Assembly (NCBI GenBank): GCA_001829495.1
Contig: MIBJ01000070.1
Coordinates: forward strand, 12,012 to 57,217
Source of the DNA: Spirochaetes bacterium RBG_16_49_21
GTDB taxonomy: Bacteria > Spirochaetota > UBA4802 > UBA5550
Reading direction: 5' to 3'
DNA length: 45,206 bases
Every line of letters begins with the position of its first letter. Positions within the stretch are counted from its first letter, which is position 1. Below the pieces are notes generated by a model that was not told where the DNA came from, did no database searches, and saw only the letters and a program-made list of their open reading frames with translations. The position numbers and the translations under genes are program-made. Positions 17,914-26,012 of this stretch are shown here, in pieces.

Positions 17914-18442
17914 TCTTCACCTCTTCCATGAATTTTTTCATCAGGCCGTAATCCTTGATCCCCGGCTCTGTCTCAACGCCGCTCGATACATCAACCCCGA
18001 AAGGCTTGTATTTCCGTATGACCTGCATAACGTTATAAGAATTTAAGCCCCCGGATACTATCAACCGGTTTTGTACGGCAAAAAGCCAGTCCGGCAGGAG
18101 GCTGAACTGGCCGCTCCCCTTGCTCGCATCGTACAGAAAATAGGAATAATCGTACTGTAAAGGAGGCTTACTGCCCGCCAGAATCAGCCGGTCAAGCTTT
18201 CGGTATTCATAGATCTGCGCGAAATCGAACTCATCATACACCGCCTCCATTTCATCGAAGCTTACGCCTACCGCGACGCGGGCGATTTTGCCCCGTGCGT
18301 AGGCCGCAAGCTTGCCCGCCGCTTCCGGGCCGCAGTACCGGACGCTCGGAGGGTGCAGTACCACGCCAACGGCGGAATATCCGAGATCGATCGCCCAGTC
18401 GATCTGTTCTCTGGAGCGTATGCCGCATACCTTCACGAACAT
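17900..18442 (-). CDS. trpF: phosphoribosylanthranilate isomerase
   Basis: TrpF isomerises phosphoribosylanthranilate to the carboxyphenylamino-ribulose form. Catalytic Cys5 lies in VKVCGIRS and the catalytic Asp in [10 protein letters not shown] near the C-terminus, with the phosphate-binding IVSGGLN before it. At 180 aa it is slightly short for the family (about 200). It lies between trpC and trpB in a row of overlapping reading frames: the start overlaps trpC by 10 bp and the end overlaps trpB by 14 bp. Confidence 0.93.
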   Translation of the reverse strand: MFVKVCGIRSREQIDWAIDLGYSAVGVVLHPPSVRYCGPEAAGKLAAYARGKIARVAVGVSFDEMEAVYDEFDFAQIYEYRKLDRLILAGSKPPLQYDYSYFLYDASKGSGQFSLLPDWLFAVQNRLIVSGGLNSYNVMQVIRKYKPFGVDVSSGVETEPGIKDYGLMKKFMEEVKNAGD

Positions 18443-19194
18443 GGCCGGTCCAGGGCTGCATAGAATTCCGCAAGTTTTTTTTGCGGCTCGGACCAGGCCA
18501 TCAGGGCGGTGCCGACCAGGAATGCGTCCGCGCCTGCGCGCTTAAAATCCATGATGTCCCGAGAGGTTTCAATACCGCTTTCAGCGATCTTTAAAAAATT
18601 TCCCCGCAGGGAGCGTATGGTCTCCATGGCTTTGCTTTTTTTAATTTCAAATGAAAAGAGATCACGAGAATTCACTCCCACGAGCTTCAGGTCAAGAGTT
18701 TTTATTTTTTCGATCTCCTCGATGTCGTGCACCTCATACAAAACCTGCATGCCGCAATCAGCAGCCTTTCTGGACAAGAGCTTCATCTCTTCTGCGCTCA
18801 GAATTGCCGCTATGAGAAGAATGAAATCAGCGCCGTGCAGGTAGGCGTTTTCTATCTGAATCTCGCTCATGATGAAATCCTTGCACAGAAGAGGCACCCG
18901 GACCGCCCGCGATATGTCTGCGAGATTTTCGAAGCTTCCCTTGAAAAATTGTGCGTCCGTGAGCACGCTTATCGCCCCGGCTTTGCCCTGTTCATACAAC
19001 CGGCCCTGTTCGATAATATCAGCCCCGGGACTGATGTCTCCCCGGGAGGGAGAGGCCTTTTTTATCTCTGCTATAATAGGCTTATCCCGCAGATAATCCA
19101 GGGGATTTAAAACCGGGCGGGCGCGGGCAATATCCGCAAGCTTGAGCGTTTTGATTTCTTCTTCCTTGTGTTTTATGATTTCTTTTAAATACAT
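18433..19194 (-). CDS. trpC: indole-3-glycerol phosphate synthase
   Basis: This TIM-barrel enzyme closes the indole ring. Signature segments are PIIAEIKKASPSRGDI near residue 41 (catalytic Lys, substrate-binding Ser/Arg), LCKDFIMSEIQI, DFILLIAAIL, LYEVHD, VGVNSRDL and IAESGIET. I used ATG 19194; a TTG four codons upstream is the alternative. A 25-bp perfect hairpin sits between trpD and this gene, breaking the otherwise overlapping layout, so trpC-F-B-A may be expressed at a different level from trpE-G-D. Confidence 0.95.
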   Translation of the reverse strand: MYLKEIIKHKEEEIKTLKLADIARARPVLNPLDYLRDKPIIAEIKKASPSRGDISPGADIIEQGRLYEQGKAGAISVLTDAQFFKGSFENLADISRAVRVPLLCKDFIMSEIQIENAYLHGADFILLIAAILSAEEMKLLSRKAADCGMQVLYEVHDIEEIEKIKTLDLKLVGVNSRDLFSFEIKKSKAMETIRSLRGNFLKIAESGIETSRDIMDFKRAGADAFLVGTALMAWSEPQKKLAEFYAALDRPCS

Positions 19195-19226
19195 AAAATT
19201 AAACAATCCCTGACCACACCCCCCGA

Positions 19227-19251
19227 CCCCCTCTCCTCAAAGGAGAGGGGG
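19227..19251. repeat. perfect hairpin within the trp operon (trpD-trpC gap)
   Basis: CCCCCTCTCCT and AGGAGAGGGGG (11-bp arms) flank a CAA loop. There is no U-tract after it on the minus strand, so it is not a standard intrinsic terminator. Sequence style matches the C/G-tract repeats elsewhere in the window. It may act as an RNA-stability or attenuation element within the operon. Confidence 0.55.
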
Positions 19252-19280
19252 AGGCAACAGTAAGGGATGAGGTTCTTGAC

Positions 19281-20267
19281 TTACTTCCCTATGATCTCTT
19301 CCAGCTTTTTCTTAGCTTTGCCTGAAGCGATATGATTTTTAACGAGGCCGTATCCCTCCTTGATTTGAGCTTTGTTCATCGTCTTTAATGCCAAAGCGGT
19401 ATTGAGAGAAAAAATGTCTGTGATCTCTTCGTTTTCACCCGACAGGCCCTCCACGAAGAATTTCTTTGCTTCATCCACACTCTTCACGACCGGCATATCA
19501 AACGGCATGAAAAAGTCGGACGGGTCAATGATAAAATTTTCCGTCCGGCCGTCGGCGATCAAAATGCAATCGGTTTTGTCGCGGGAAGACACCTCGTCGT
19601 ATCCGTCCCGCGATGAATACACGGCTATGTTGCTCCGTCCGATTGTTATCATGGTCCTGGCTATGAACTCCAGCCGATCGTGCCGGTTTATGCCGATGAC
19701 CTGGAATTCAGGATCAGCCGGATTCACCAGAGGGCCGACCAGGTTGAATATGGTCGGCACCTTGAGCTCCCTGCGCACCTTGCCGATCCCCTTCAGGCTC
19801 GGATGATAATGCGGCGCCAGCATGAACACGAAATTATGCTTCTTGAAATGCTCCTCCGGCGAGGACCCGGAATAGGCCAGGTCCATGCCCAGGGCCTGAA
19901 GTATATCCGCTGATCCCACCGCTCCGCTCTGTGCGGTGTTGCCGTGCTTGACCACCGGAAATCCCATGGACGCAAGGATGATGCTTGCGGCAGTGGACAC
20001 GTTGACCGTGGATTTGCCGTCGCCGCCGGTTCCGCAGGTGTCGATCGCGTTCCTGGATCCGCATCCGAAGCAGCGCTTGTACCTGTTCAGGATCGTCACC
20101 AGAGCGGCGAGCTCATTTTCGGTCTCCTCCCTGAACCTCAGGGCGATAAGGGAGGAGGCTATCTGCGCTTCCGTGAGCCTGCCCTGTACCATTGAATCGA
20201 ACAGGCGTTCGGCTTCCTCAAAATTGAGCCGCTCGCCTGAATTGACTTTTTTTATCAGTTGATCCAT
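19281..20267 (-). CDS. trpD: anthranilate phosphoribosyltransferase
   Basis: TrpD transfers phosphoribose from PRPP to anthranilate. The 328-aa protein has DTCGTGGDGKSTVNVSTAAS (PRPP binding), NLVGPLVNP, VRREL (the anthranilate-site Arg region) and DGYDEVSS with the Mg-binding Asp-Glu. The usual KHGNR-(S/A)VSS motif is KHGNTAQSG here, so the conserved Arg is a Thr. I started at ATG 20267 with GGAGA 8 nt upstream; an upstream in-frame extension to 20315 overlaps trpG. It follows trpG by 13 bp. Confidence 0.92.
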   Translation of the reverse strand: MDQLIKKVNSGERLNFEEAERLFDSMVQGRLTEAQIASSLIALRFREETENELAALVTILNRYKRCFGCGSRNAIDTCGTGGDGKSTVNVSTAASIILASMGFPVVKHGNTAQSGAVGSADILQALGMDLAYSGSSPEEHFKKHNFVFMLAPHYHPSLKGIGKVRRELKVPTIFNLVGPLVNPADPEFQVIGINRHDRLEFIARTMITIGRSNIAVYSSRDGYDEVSSRDKTDCILIADGRTENFIIDPSDFFMPFDMPVVKSVDEAKKFFVEGLSGENEEITDIFSLNTALALKTMNKAQIKEGYGLVKNHIASGKAKKKLEEIIGK

Positions 20268-20280
20268 AATATTCTCCTTT

Positions 20281-20874
20281 TCACGCATTTCTATTGCAGC
20301 AGCTGGTTGCCGCATTATTGCTCATATACGCGAACTCGAGAAAATTTTGTATGATTACCCCTCCGAATTCGCTTAAAATCGACTCGGGGTGAAACTGGAC
20401 TCCGAAAAATTTCTGGTCCCGGTCCTCGATTGACATGATCGTGCCGTCATGCTTTGATCTGGATGTGATGTAGCGTTCGTCCATTTCAACCGCGAGGGAA
20501 TGATACCTGACCGCTGAAAAAGAGGCGGGCATGCGTTTAAAAAGCACCGATTCTTTGATGACGCATATCTCGTCCACCTTGCCGTGCCGCACCGTCCGCG
20601 CCCTGACGATCGGGAAACCCAGGGTATAGGCCAGGGCCTGCATTCCCAGGCACACGCCGAACAAAGGCTTTTTGCCCAGGTATTCCTTGATAAAGCGGAG
20701 GGTTGTTCCCGAATTTTTCGGGGAGGACGGGCCCGGCGATATGATGATGCCGTCGTAAGAGTCCGCAGCGACGTATGTGTCGTTTTTAACCACGGCGACA
20801 TCCGTCCCGCATTCCTTGAACAGGGCATACAGGTTGTAGGTAAAGGAGTCGTAGTTATCAATCATTAAAAACAT
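20281..20874 (-). CDS. trpG: anthranilate synthase component II, glutamine amidotransferase
   Basis: This class I glutamine amidotransferase supplies ammonia to TrpE. It has IDNYDSFTYNL at the N-terminus, IISPGPSSP, the nucleophile in GVCLGMQALA (Cys75), and FHPESIL with His162 and Glu164, a complete triad. At 197 aa it has the normal length. It could also serve as PabA if a pabB exists elsewhere. It overlaps trpE by 17 bp. The last residues (NNAATSCCNRNA) are an unusual Cys/Asn-rich tail. Confidence 0.95.
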   Translation of the reverse strand: MFLMIDNYDSFTYNLYALFKECGTDVAVVKNDTYVAADSYDGIIISPGPSSPKNSGTTLRFIKEYLGKKPLFGVCLGMQALAYTLGFPIVRARTVRHGKVDEICVIKESVLFKRMPASFSAVRYHSLAVEMDERYITSRSKHDGTIMSIEDRDQKFFGVQFHPESILSEFGGVIIQNFLEFAYMSNNAATSCCNRNA

Positions 20875-22333
20875 TTCTTTTCTCCAAAAGGTTGATCTTT
20901 TTTAGCGCCTGAAACAGGGCTTCAAGCTTGCCGCCGACCTCGTTGTATTCCCTTTCAGGATCACTGTCGTACACGATACCGGCGCCCGCCCTCAGGATCA
21001 CGCGGTCTTTCTTCACGAACGCGCTCCGTATTATGATGCAGGTGTCGATATCCTGGCTGTAGGAAAAATATCCGGCGCACCCTGCGTAAAATCCGCGCGC
21101 TGACTTTTCGTATCGGTCGATGAGCTCCATGGCTCTCACCTTGGGCGCGCCGGACACGGTTCCGGCCGGGAAGGTGTTGCAGAAGAGCCGCAGGGGGGAT
21201 ATGTCGTCCAGCATCTCCCCCTGCACCTCGGAGACGATGTGCACGAGATGCGAATAGACCTCGGGCTCGAACGAGCTTGCGACCCGCACGGTATCGGTCT
21301 TGCACCCGGTGTACAGGTCGTTCCGCGCCAGGTCGAGGAGCATAAGGTGCTCTGCCCGCTCCTTCTCATCCGACAGGAGACGGGCAATGATACCGTCGAG
21401 GTCGCCGTCGTCGATCCGGTAGGTGCCGGCTATGGGCTTGAGCGTGGCGGTCCGGTCCTGAATTTTCAGGTGCACCTCGGGGGAGGTGCCGCACAGGACC
21501 TCATCCCCCACCTTGATGTAAAACATGTACGGCGAGGGATTGATATTGCGGAGAAACCGGTACAGGTTGATCGGATTTATGCTGCATCTGATCTCATACT
21601 TGTTTGACAGCACGGTCTGTATGCACTCGCCGCCCGTGATCTCCCGCTTGAGGCCCAGCACCGCTTCCATGAAGGACGCCTTATCGAATTCCGGGGACTG
21701 ATCAAGCTCTTCGCCGGGAAGGAAAAACTTTTTATGGGAATAGAGAATCTCGGCGGCCATTTCCTGGGTCCGGCCGGCAGCCTTATGGTAGGCTGCTCCG
21801 GCATCGTCGCCTATGAGTGTCGAGCATGCTGCGTACAATTTCCCCATGTGATTGTCAAACACGTAAAATTCATCGACCTGAAAGAAAGCCATGGCGAGGC
21901 CGCCCTCCTCCTCCCGGATCTTTTGCCTGAGAATTCCCATGTAGTTGGCCAGGTCGTATCCGATGAAGCCGACGTATCCTCCGCAGAAATTCCCCATGCC
22001 CGGGTTCTTGTTGGAGGTCTGGCCGGCAAGCTCCTGAACGAGGAAATCAATCGGGTTAGTTTGTAGAAAGGATATGCCCGTTTCACGCGATTCAACGGCA
22101 AGAACATTATTCCGGTACGTGATAATTCTCCGGGGACGGAATCCGAAAAAGGTGTACCGCGAAAAGCTCTTGTCCAGATTGGCGCTTTCCAGCAGGAACA
22201 GATTGTTCTCGTCCGAGAAATTGACCAGAAGACCGATGGGGGTAATGAGGTCGCCGGCGATTTCACGGTACACCACCGCGCGCCGGTATTCCCGGGACAG
22301 GTCGATAAATTGTTGTAATGTTGGATACAGCAT
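20858..22333 (-). CDS. trpE: anthranilate synthase component I
   Basis: TrpE converts chorismate and ammonia to anthranilate. The 491-aa protein has the N-terminal regulatory domain with FLLESANLDKSFSRYTFFGF, containing the LLES motif that binds feedback-inhibiting tryptophan, and the C-terminal chorismate-binding domain with IAGTYR, LLDLARNDL, PAGTVSGAPKVRAMELID and ILRAGAGIVYDS. It is the first gene of the operon, with GGAG 6 nt before the ATG. The leader upstream contains an inverted repeat but no clear Trp-rich leader peptide. Confidence 0.96.
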   Translation of the reverse strand: MLYPTLQQFIDLSREYRRAVVYREIAGDLITPIGLLVNFSDENNLFLLESANLDKSFSRYTFFGFRPRRIITYRNNVLAVESRETGISFLQTNPIDFLVQELAGQTSNKNPGMGNFCGGYVGFIGYDLANYMGILRQKIREEEGGLAMAFFQVDEFYVFDNHMGKLYAACSTLIGDDAGAAYHKAAGRTQEMAAEILYSHKKFFLPGEELDQSPEFDKASFMEAVLGLKREITGGECIQTVLSNKYEIRCSINPINLYRFLRNINPSPYMFYIKVGDEVLCGTSPEVHLKIQDRTATLKPIAGTYRIDDGDLDGIIARLLSDEKERAEHLMLLDLARNDLYTGCKTDTVRVASSFEPEVYSHLVHIVSEVQGEMLDDISPLRLFCNTFPAGTVSGAPKVRAMELIDRYEKSARGFYAGCAGYFSYSQDIDTCIIIRSAFVKKDRVILRAGAGIVYDSDPEREYNEVGGKLEALFQALKKINLLEKRNVFND

Positions 22334-22407
22334 AACGGCTCCATTCTATTTTCTGTCTGCTGATAAGCATAACTCGACTCGGAGGTTATCCAAAAAGTCG
22401 GGTTATA

Positions 22408-22525
22408 TTCTCGCAAAGCCGCAAAGGCGCGAAGGATTATTCATTTTATATAGATTTTTTAATGCTTATATGACATCGAATCTTACAATAATTTACCTTT
22501 GCGTCTCTGCGACTTTGCGAGAGAA
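22408..22525. repeat. inverted repeat with CGCAAAG-type arms upstream of trpE
   Basis: The arm TTCTCGCAAAGCCGCAAAGG (from 22408) is largely complementary to 22496-22525 (CTTTGCGTCTCTGCGACTTT and onward). A partial copy (TCTCACAAAGTCGCAAAG) is at 40177. This is a dispersed repeat, lying 75 bp before the trpE start, inside its presumed leader or promoter. Confidence 0.55.
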
Positions 22526-22816
22526 TTTTTCTTAAACAGACTCTTGGGAAAATTTGAAAAAATCGCATAATAATTTGAACACTAAAAAAGCGCGGAATTT
22601 TGCCACGCTTTCAGCATTATATCAGCATGACGCATCGCCGCGGTTTCACGGGGTGTTCCACCAGAAAAAGCGCCATACCGTTGTAAGCGTCGTAATGTTG
22701 TTCATTGCCTTAATTATTTATTCCTCAGATAATCGGCTTCTATGTTTCTACTAATAGAAACAATACATTCCTGTCAAGAAAAAATTTTAAAAAATGAGAA
22801 AATTATTCCCACCGCA
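22526..22816. other. AT-rich spacer between trp operon and methyltransferase gene
   Basis: I see no supported gene here. A 66-codon plus-strand ORF (22554-22754) has no ribosome site and no recognisable product. The trp promoter may lie at the left side of this stretch. Confidence 0.4.
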
Positions 22817-23668
22817 TCAGACGCGCGCCTTCATGAGATGGCCTGAGCCGCCGACGCTAAGGCCGTCGGCGCGGTCCTTGAAGTAGCGCAGGTTCGCTTC
22901 TTTAGGAGCGAAATGCTCCACGTGGCCGAAACCCATCCGCCTAAGATCTCTTTCGAGTGAAGAAGGATCGAAAAAGGTCAGGAAGGGTTCCCCGATTGCA
23001 GCAAGGCGGTCTGCCAACTCCTTGCGGCGCGCCCGCTGGGTTTCGTTAAGATATGACAAGGGAACGCTGAACTCGAACACGATCCCGCTCCCTGCCGGGG
23101 ATGAGGCTGCAAAGGCCAATGTTTCCATGACCGCGGTTTCCGTCAGATAGATCGCTACGCCGAGCCACGAGAAAAACGCAGGCTCTCCTACCCTGAACCC
23201 CGCCCGAATCAGACCCTGCGCGAGCGTCTCCTTTTCAAAGTCAAAGGGAGCGAATGTCAAAGAAGCGGGTATCGAAATTCCTTGGTTTTTTAGCTGCTCG
23301 CGCTTCCATTCCTGCGTCGCGGGATGGTCCACCTCAAACACGTGCAGGAGATTTTCTGTATATGGGTTTCGATATGCGAATGTGTCCAGGCCGGCGCCCA
23401 GGATTACGTATTGGCGGACGCCCCCGCTGACCGCTTCGGCAAGCCCGTCCTCGGCGTACCGGCTCCTCATGGCTATGAGCGCCCGCAAATGGCGAAGCAG
23501 GTCGGTCTGGAAATATTCCGGATTTGATCTGAGCGCCTTTTCGGCCTCGGCTCCGATGATCCGCAATGCCAGCGGATCGTCAAATATCCGGGGGTCGTCC
23601 ATGAGCTGGTGCGCCGCCCTGAGAAACGCCGCGTGCCGTGCTGTTGCGCTCGGAAGTCCTTGGTTCAT
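22817..23668 (-). CDS. class I SAM-dependent methyltransferase, LCMT-like (TIGR00027 group)
   Basis: The 283-aa protein matches bacterial leucine-carboxyl-methyltransferase-like enzymes (TIGR00027, PPM1/LCMT). It has an N-terminal RIFDDPLALRIIG segment, the SAM site YVILGAGLDTFAYR around residue 90, FEVDHPATQEWK, and SWLGVAIYLTE. In eukaryotes this fold methylates a C-terminal leucine. In bacteria some members act on polyketide or other small acids, and many have no known substrate. Its ATG overlaps the stop of a 23-codon upstream ORF. No biosynthetic cluster is adjacent. Confidence 0.85.
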   Translation of the reverse strand: MNQGLPSATARHAAFLRAAHQLMDDPRIFDDPLALRIIGAEAEKALRSNPEYFQTDLLRHLRALIAMRSRYAEDGLAEAVSGGVRQYVILGAGLDTFAYRNPYTENLLHVFEVDHPATQEWKREQLKNQGISIPASLTFAPFDFEKETLAQGLIRAGFRVGEPAFFSWLGVAIYLTETAVMETLAFAASSPAGSGIVFEFSVPLSYLNETQRARRKELADRLAAIGEPFLTFFDPSSLERDLRRMGFGHVEHFAPKEANLRYFKDRADGLSVGGSGHLMKARV

Positions 23669-23736
23669 ATCCCGTAAAACCCGAGCTTTGCCGCGGCCCT
23701 CTTTTCCGCTCTTCTATATGCATCGTCGCGTTCCAT
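23665..23736 (-). CDS. 23-codon ORF coupled to the methyltransferase gene
   Basis: An ATG at 23736 with AGGAAG upstream starts a 23-residue frame (MERDDAYRRAEKRAAAKLGF and three more). It ends TGA inside an ATGA overlap with the methyltransferase start. The helical, Arg/Lys-rich sequence resembles the opening of 2TM-domain proteins (AYRRARKRV...GFY), so it may be a truncated remnant or a short leader that couples translation. No other evidence. Confidence 0.35.
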   Translation of the reverse strand: MERDDAYRRAEKRAAAKLGFYGI

Positions 23737-23833
23737 GATATAGCCTTCCTATAAATATTAGACTTGCTGCATAATTAACGATTCGGTGCACCTTCGGTTA
23801 TACCGTCCTGCACAACAGGGGCCGACCTTAACT

Positions 23834-24379
23834 TTATTCTAAATCAACAAGAATAACTTTTACCGGTACTGCTGGAAAATGACGCTTTAATCTTTCAATA
23901 TCATAAACCAGCTGTTCGCCATAAGATACACCCGTTGACATTTCTTTATGTAAGGAGTGGGATGGGACAATTTCTACGCCCACATCGGCCTTATTTTCAT
24001 TAAAAAAATATTGGAATTTTGCCATATCATAAAACATGAAAGCATACTTGCCAAATTGAACTTCGACAAGCACCTTGGTTTTTACGAAATCAATTTGTTT
24101 GAATGCACCTTTTATTATAGGGTCATAGTCTGGTATCTGAATGTCGTATGTATCGCGTAATTCTTTATAACCGCATTTATGAAAAAAATTTTTAAACTGA
24201 TTATTCATATCAATTGGAGAATAAAGAGCTTTTCCATTCATTGTCTTCTCTTTGCTGATTTTTGTTCGTTGGGGATTGACTTTTTTAATGACTTGATAAA
24301 TTTCCCTTTCCATTTCAGGGTATCGTACTTTTAATATTTCACTTCCACCTAAATGAGAATATTCATAAATGATTTTCAT
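23834..24379 (-). CDS. type II restriction endonuclease, BglII/BstYI-like
   Basis: 181 aa. The core IDFVKTKVLVEVQFGKY gives Asp97, Glu106 and Gln108. This D-x8-E-x-Q spacing is the active site known for BglII (Asp84, Glu93, Gln95) and shared by BstYI, rather than the classic PD-(D/E)xK. The enzyme is therefore predicted to cut within a GATC-centred palindrome (AGATCT or RGATCY), which is an inference. It lies 4 bp after the cognate methyltransferase gene on the same strand. Both are AT-rich against GC-rich neighbours, suggesting acquisition. Confidence 0.72.
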   Translation of the reverse strand: MKIIYEYSHLGGSEILKVRYPEMEREIYQVIKKVNPQRTKISKEKTMNGKALYSPIDMNNQFKNFFHKCGYKELRDTYDIQIPDYDPIIKGAFKQIDFVKTKVLVEVQFGKYAFMFYDMAKFQYFFNENKADVGVEIVPSHSLHKEMSTGVSYGEQLVYDIERLKRHFPAVPVKVILVDLE

Positions 24380-24383
24380 TTTA

Positions 24384-25304
24384 TCAATCTTCTTGATTAC
24401 GAAATAATGATGGTTCTGAATTCAATTTAACGACTTTGGGAGGAATATATTCTTTACTGTCCGGATTAAATACTGGCCGTTCCATAGGGCGTACTAATAG
24501 TTTTCCGGATTCCGCCAATTTAATTCTTTCAAGTGCCGTTTCATAATAATCTTTAACTGTTTCAGAGCCAATTGATTTTCGTTTGTGAATAATTGAGGCG
24601 ATTTGAGTTGTTCCGACTCCCATAAAAGGATCGAATGTCCAATCATCTTCGTTTGTTAAGGACAAAACTAGACGCTCAATCAATTCTACCGGGAACTGGG
24701 CGGGATGTTGTGTTTTTTCAATATGATTCGATTTAACATTCGGGATATCCCAAATATCACCGGGATTTTTGCCAATTGGATTACATGAAAATTGACCGGC
24801 CTTAGGCCCCTTGAAGTACTTTTTTTGTGGATATTTCTGAGGAATTCTTACAGAATCCAAATTAAAAGTATAATCATCATTTTTTGTGAACCATAGTATT
24901 ACTTCATAACGACCTGAAAATCTTTTTGAAGCATGCAGTCCATGACCAAAATGCCAGACAATCCTGTTTCTTAATTTTAACTTGTAAGATGTAAATATCG
25001 GATATAATAGTATATCTAATGGAATAATTTCACCATTGTCTACATAATTGCCAACTTGCCAACATATACTACCCGTGGATTTCGTTATTCGTATTGATTC
25101 ATCAATAACCTTTTTTTGAGATTCCAAATAATCATTTATGGATAACTTCTTTTCGTACTCCTTTCCTATATTATAGGGGGGTGATGTAACGACTAGCTTA
25201 ACTGTTTCATTAGGGATTTCCTTTAATAATTCAAGACAATCGCCATTATAAAGAACTAAATCTGAATTTGGGTTAAAATGCTCATTTATTTTAAGTTTAG
25301 CCAT
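24384..25304 (-). CDS. DNA methyltransferase, beta class (probably N4-cytosine)
   Basis: 306 aa. Catalytic motif IV TSPPY (41-44) precedes the SAM motif DPFMGVGTT (225-233), the order of beta-class amino-methyltransferases. SPPY rather than DPPY is typical of N4-cytosine enzymes, as in M.BglII. Target recognition likely lies between these motifs. It protects host DNA from the adjacent BglII-like endonuclease, and translation order (methyltransferase first) fits safe establishment. AT-rich codon use marks it as foreign to the surrounding genes. Confidence 0.85.
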   Translation of the reverse strand: MAKLKINEHFNPNSDLVLYNGDCLELLKEIPNETVKLVVTSPPYNIGKEYEKKLSINDYLESQKKVIDESIRITKSTGSICWQVGNYVDNGEIIPLDILLYPIFTSYKLKLRNRIVWHFGHGLHASKRFSGRYEVILWFTKNDDYTFNLDSVRIPQKYPQKKYFKGPKAGQFSCNPIGKNPGDIWDIPNVKSNHIEKTQHPAQFPVELIERLVLSLTNEDDWTFDPFMGVGTTQIASIIHKRKSIGSETVKDYYETALERIKLAESGKLLVRPMERPVFNPDSKEYIPPKVVKLNSEPSLFRNQED

Positions 25305-25487
25305 AGTGCAGCTTCACAGGACTTGAGTATTGTACTCCACAAATGTAAAGTAATTATAGACCTTAATAAATATCAAGCCAATTTTTCGCAATAGATAAAA
25401 AGGAGATCAACGATTCTATCGTGTGATTATTGATGGTACGTATCAGTCAGGAAAAGTCAACAAAAATCATTTATTAATTTATTTCTG

Positions 25488-26012
25488 TCACGAAAGCGTT
25501 CGCACGTAGATATTCGAAGCCAGATATTCGTCAATCGTGAACACGCTTCTGCCTATACGGAAAACAAAGGAGGGATATTTATGCATCAGCACGATCTCCG
25601 TTTTCGGCAAAACGCCGATCGATATCAATTTGCGCAGGGCGTTTCTGTCCTCGGTCACTATGCGAACCACTTCGCCTTTGCCGTTGAGTGCAAGAGCGGT
25701 CAAGGGCACTATGCCGTCCGTTGGAGCATCCGGGGCGGCATGCGGTCCGGCTGGTGATCTAAAAGCTCCCCCGCCCCATCGCCTCCGTCTGCCGCCCCGT
25801 GTATGCGGTTCCGGCGGCGATTCTAAAGCCGTGGAATCAATATTGTTTCTCCTTTTATTGAAGAGCCTTTTAATCCATTTAGGTTCGGGTGCAGCCTCAT
25901 AGCCGCAATTCGGGCACCTGACCAGATCGCATCCTTTCGAGAAGCCGCAGCTCGCGCATCCCGAAGACGCCTCCAATTCATTAAAGGTATAGCCGCACAA
26001 TGAGCATTTCAT
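25488..26012 (-). CDS. feoA: zinc-ribbon FeoA-domain protein
   Basis: 174 aa. Residues 1-50 carry paired Cys motifs (CSLCGYTF, CASCGFSKGC, CPNCGYEA), consistent with a zinc ribbon. A low-complexity Gly/Arg/Pro linker follows. A C-terminal SH3-like FeoA domain then runs from about residue 95 to the end (PLTALALNGKGEVVRIV, then RKLISIGVLPKTEIVLMH). FeoA domains bind and assist FeoB in ferrous iron uptake. I used ATG 26012, whose ATGA overlaps the feoB stop. The N-terminal ribbon is not part of classic FeoA (about 75 aa) and may add a metal-sensing or partner role. Confidence 0.8.
   Translation of the reverse strand: MKCSLCGYTFNELEASSGCASCGFSKGCDLVRCPNCGYEAAPEPKWIKRLFNKRRNNIDSTALESPPEPHTRGGRRRRWGGGAFRSPAGPHAAPDAPTDGIVPLTALALNGKGEVVRIVTEDRNALRKLISIGVLPKTEIVLMHKYPSFVFRIGRSVFTIDEYLASNIYVRTLS

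Noticed and set aside
22334..22416. Trp attenuator leader peptide ahead of trpE
   Set aside because: The upstream frame has only one Trp and no paired terminator with a U-tract.
22554..22754. 66-codon ORF between trpE and the methyltransferase
   Set aside because: No ribosome site, no family, and a low-complexity AT-rich end.
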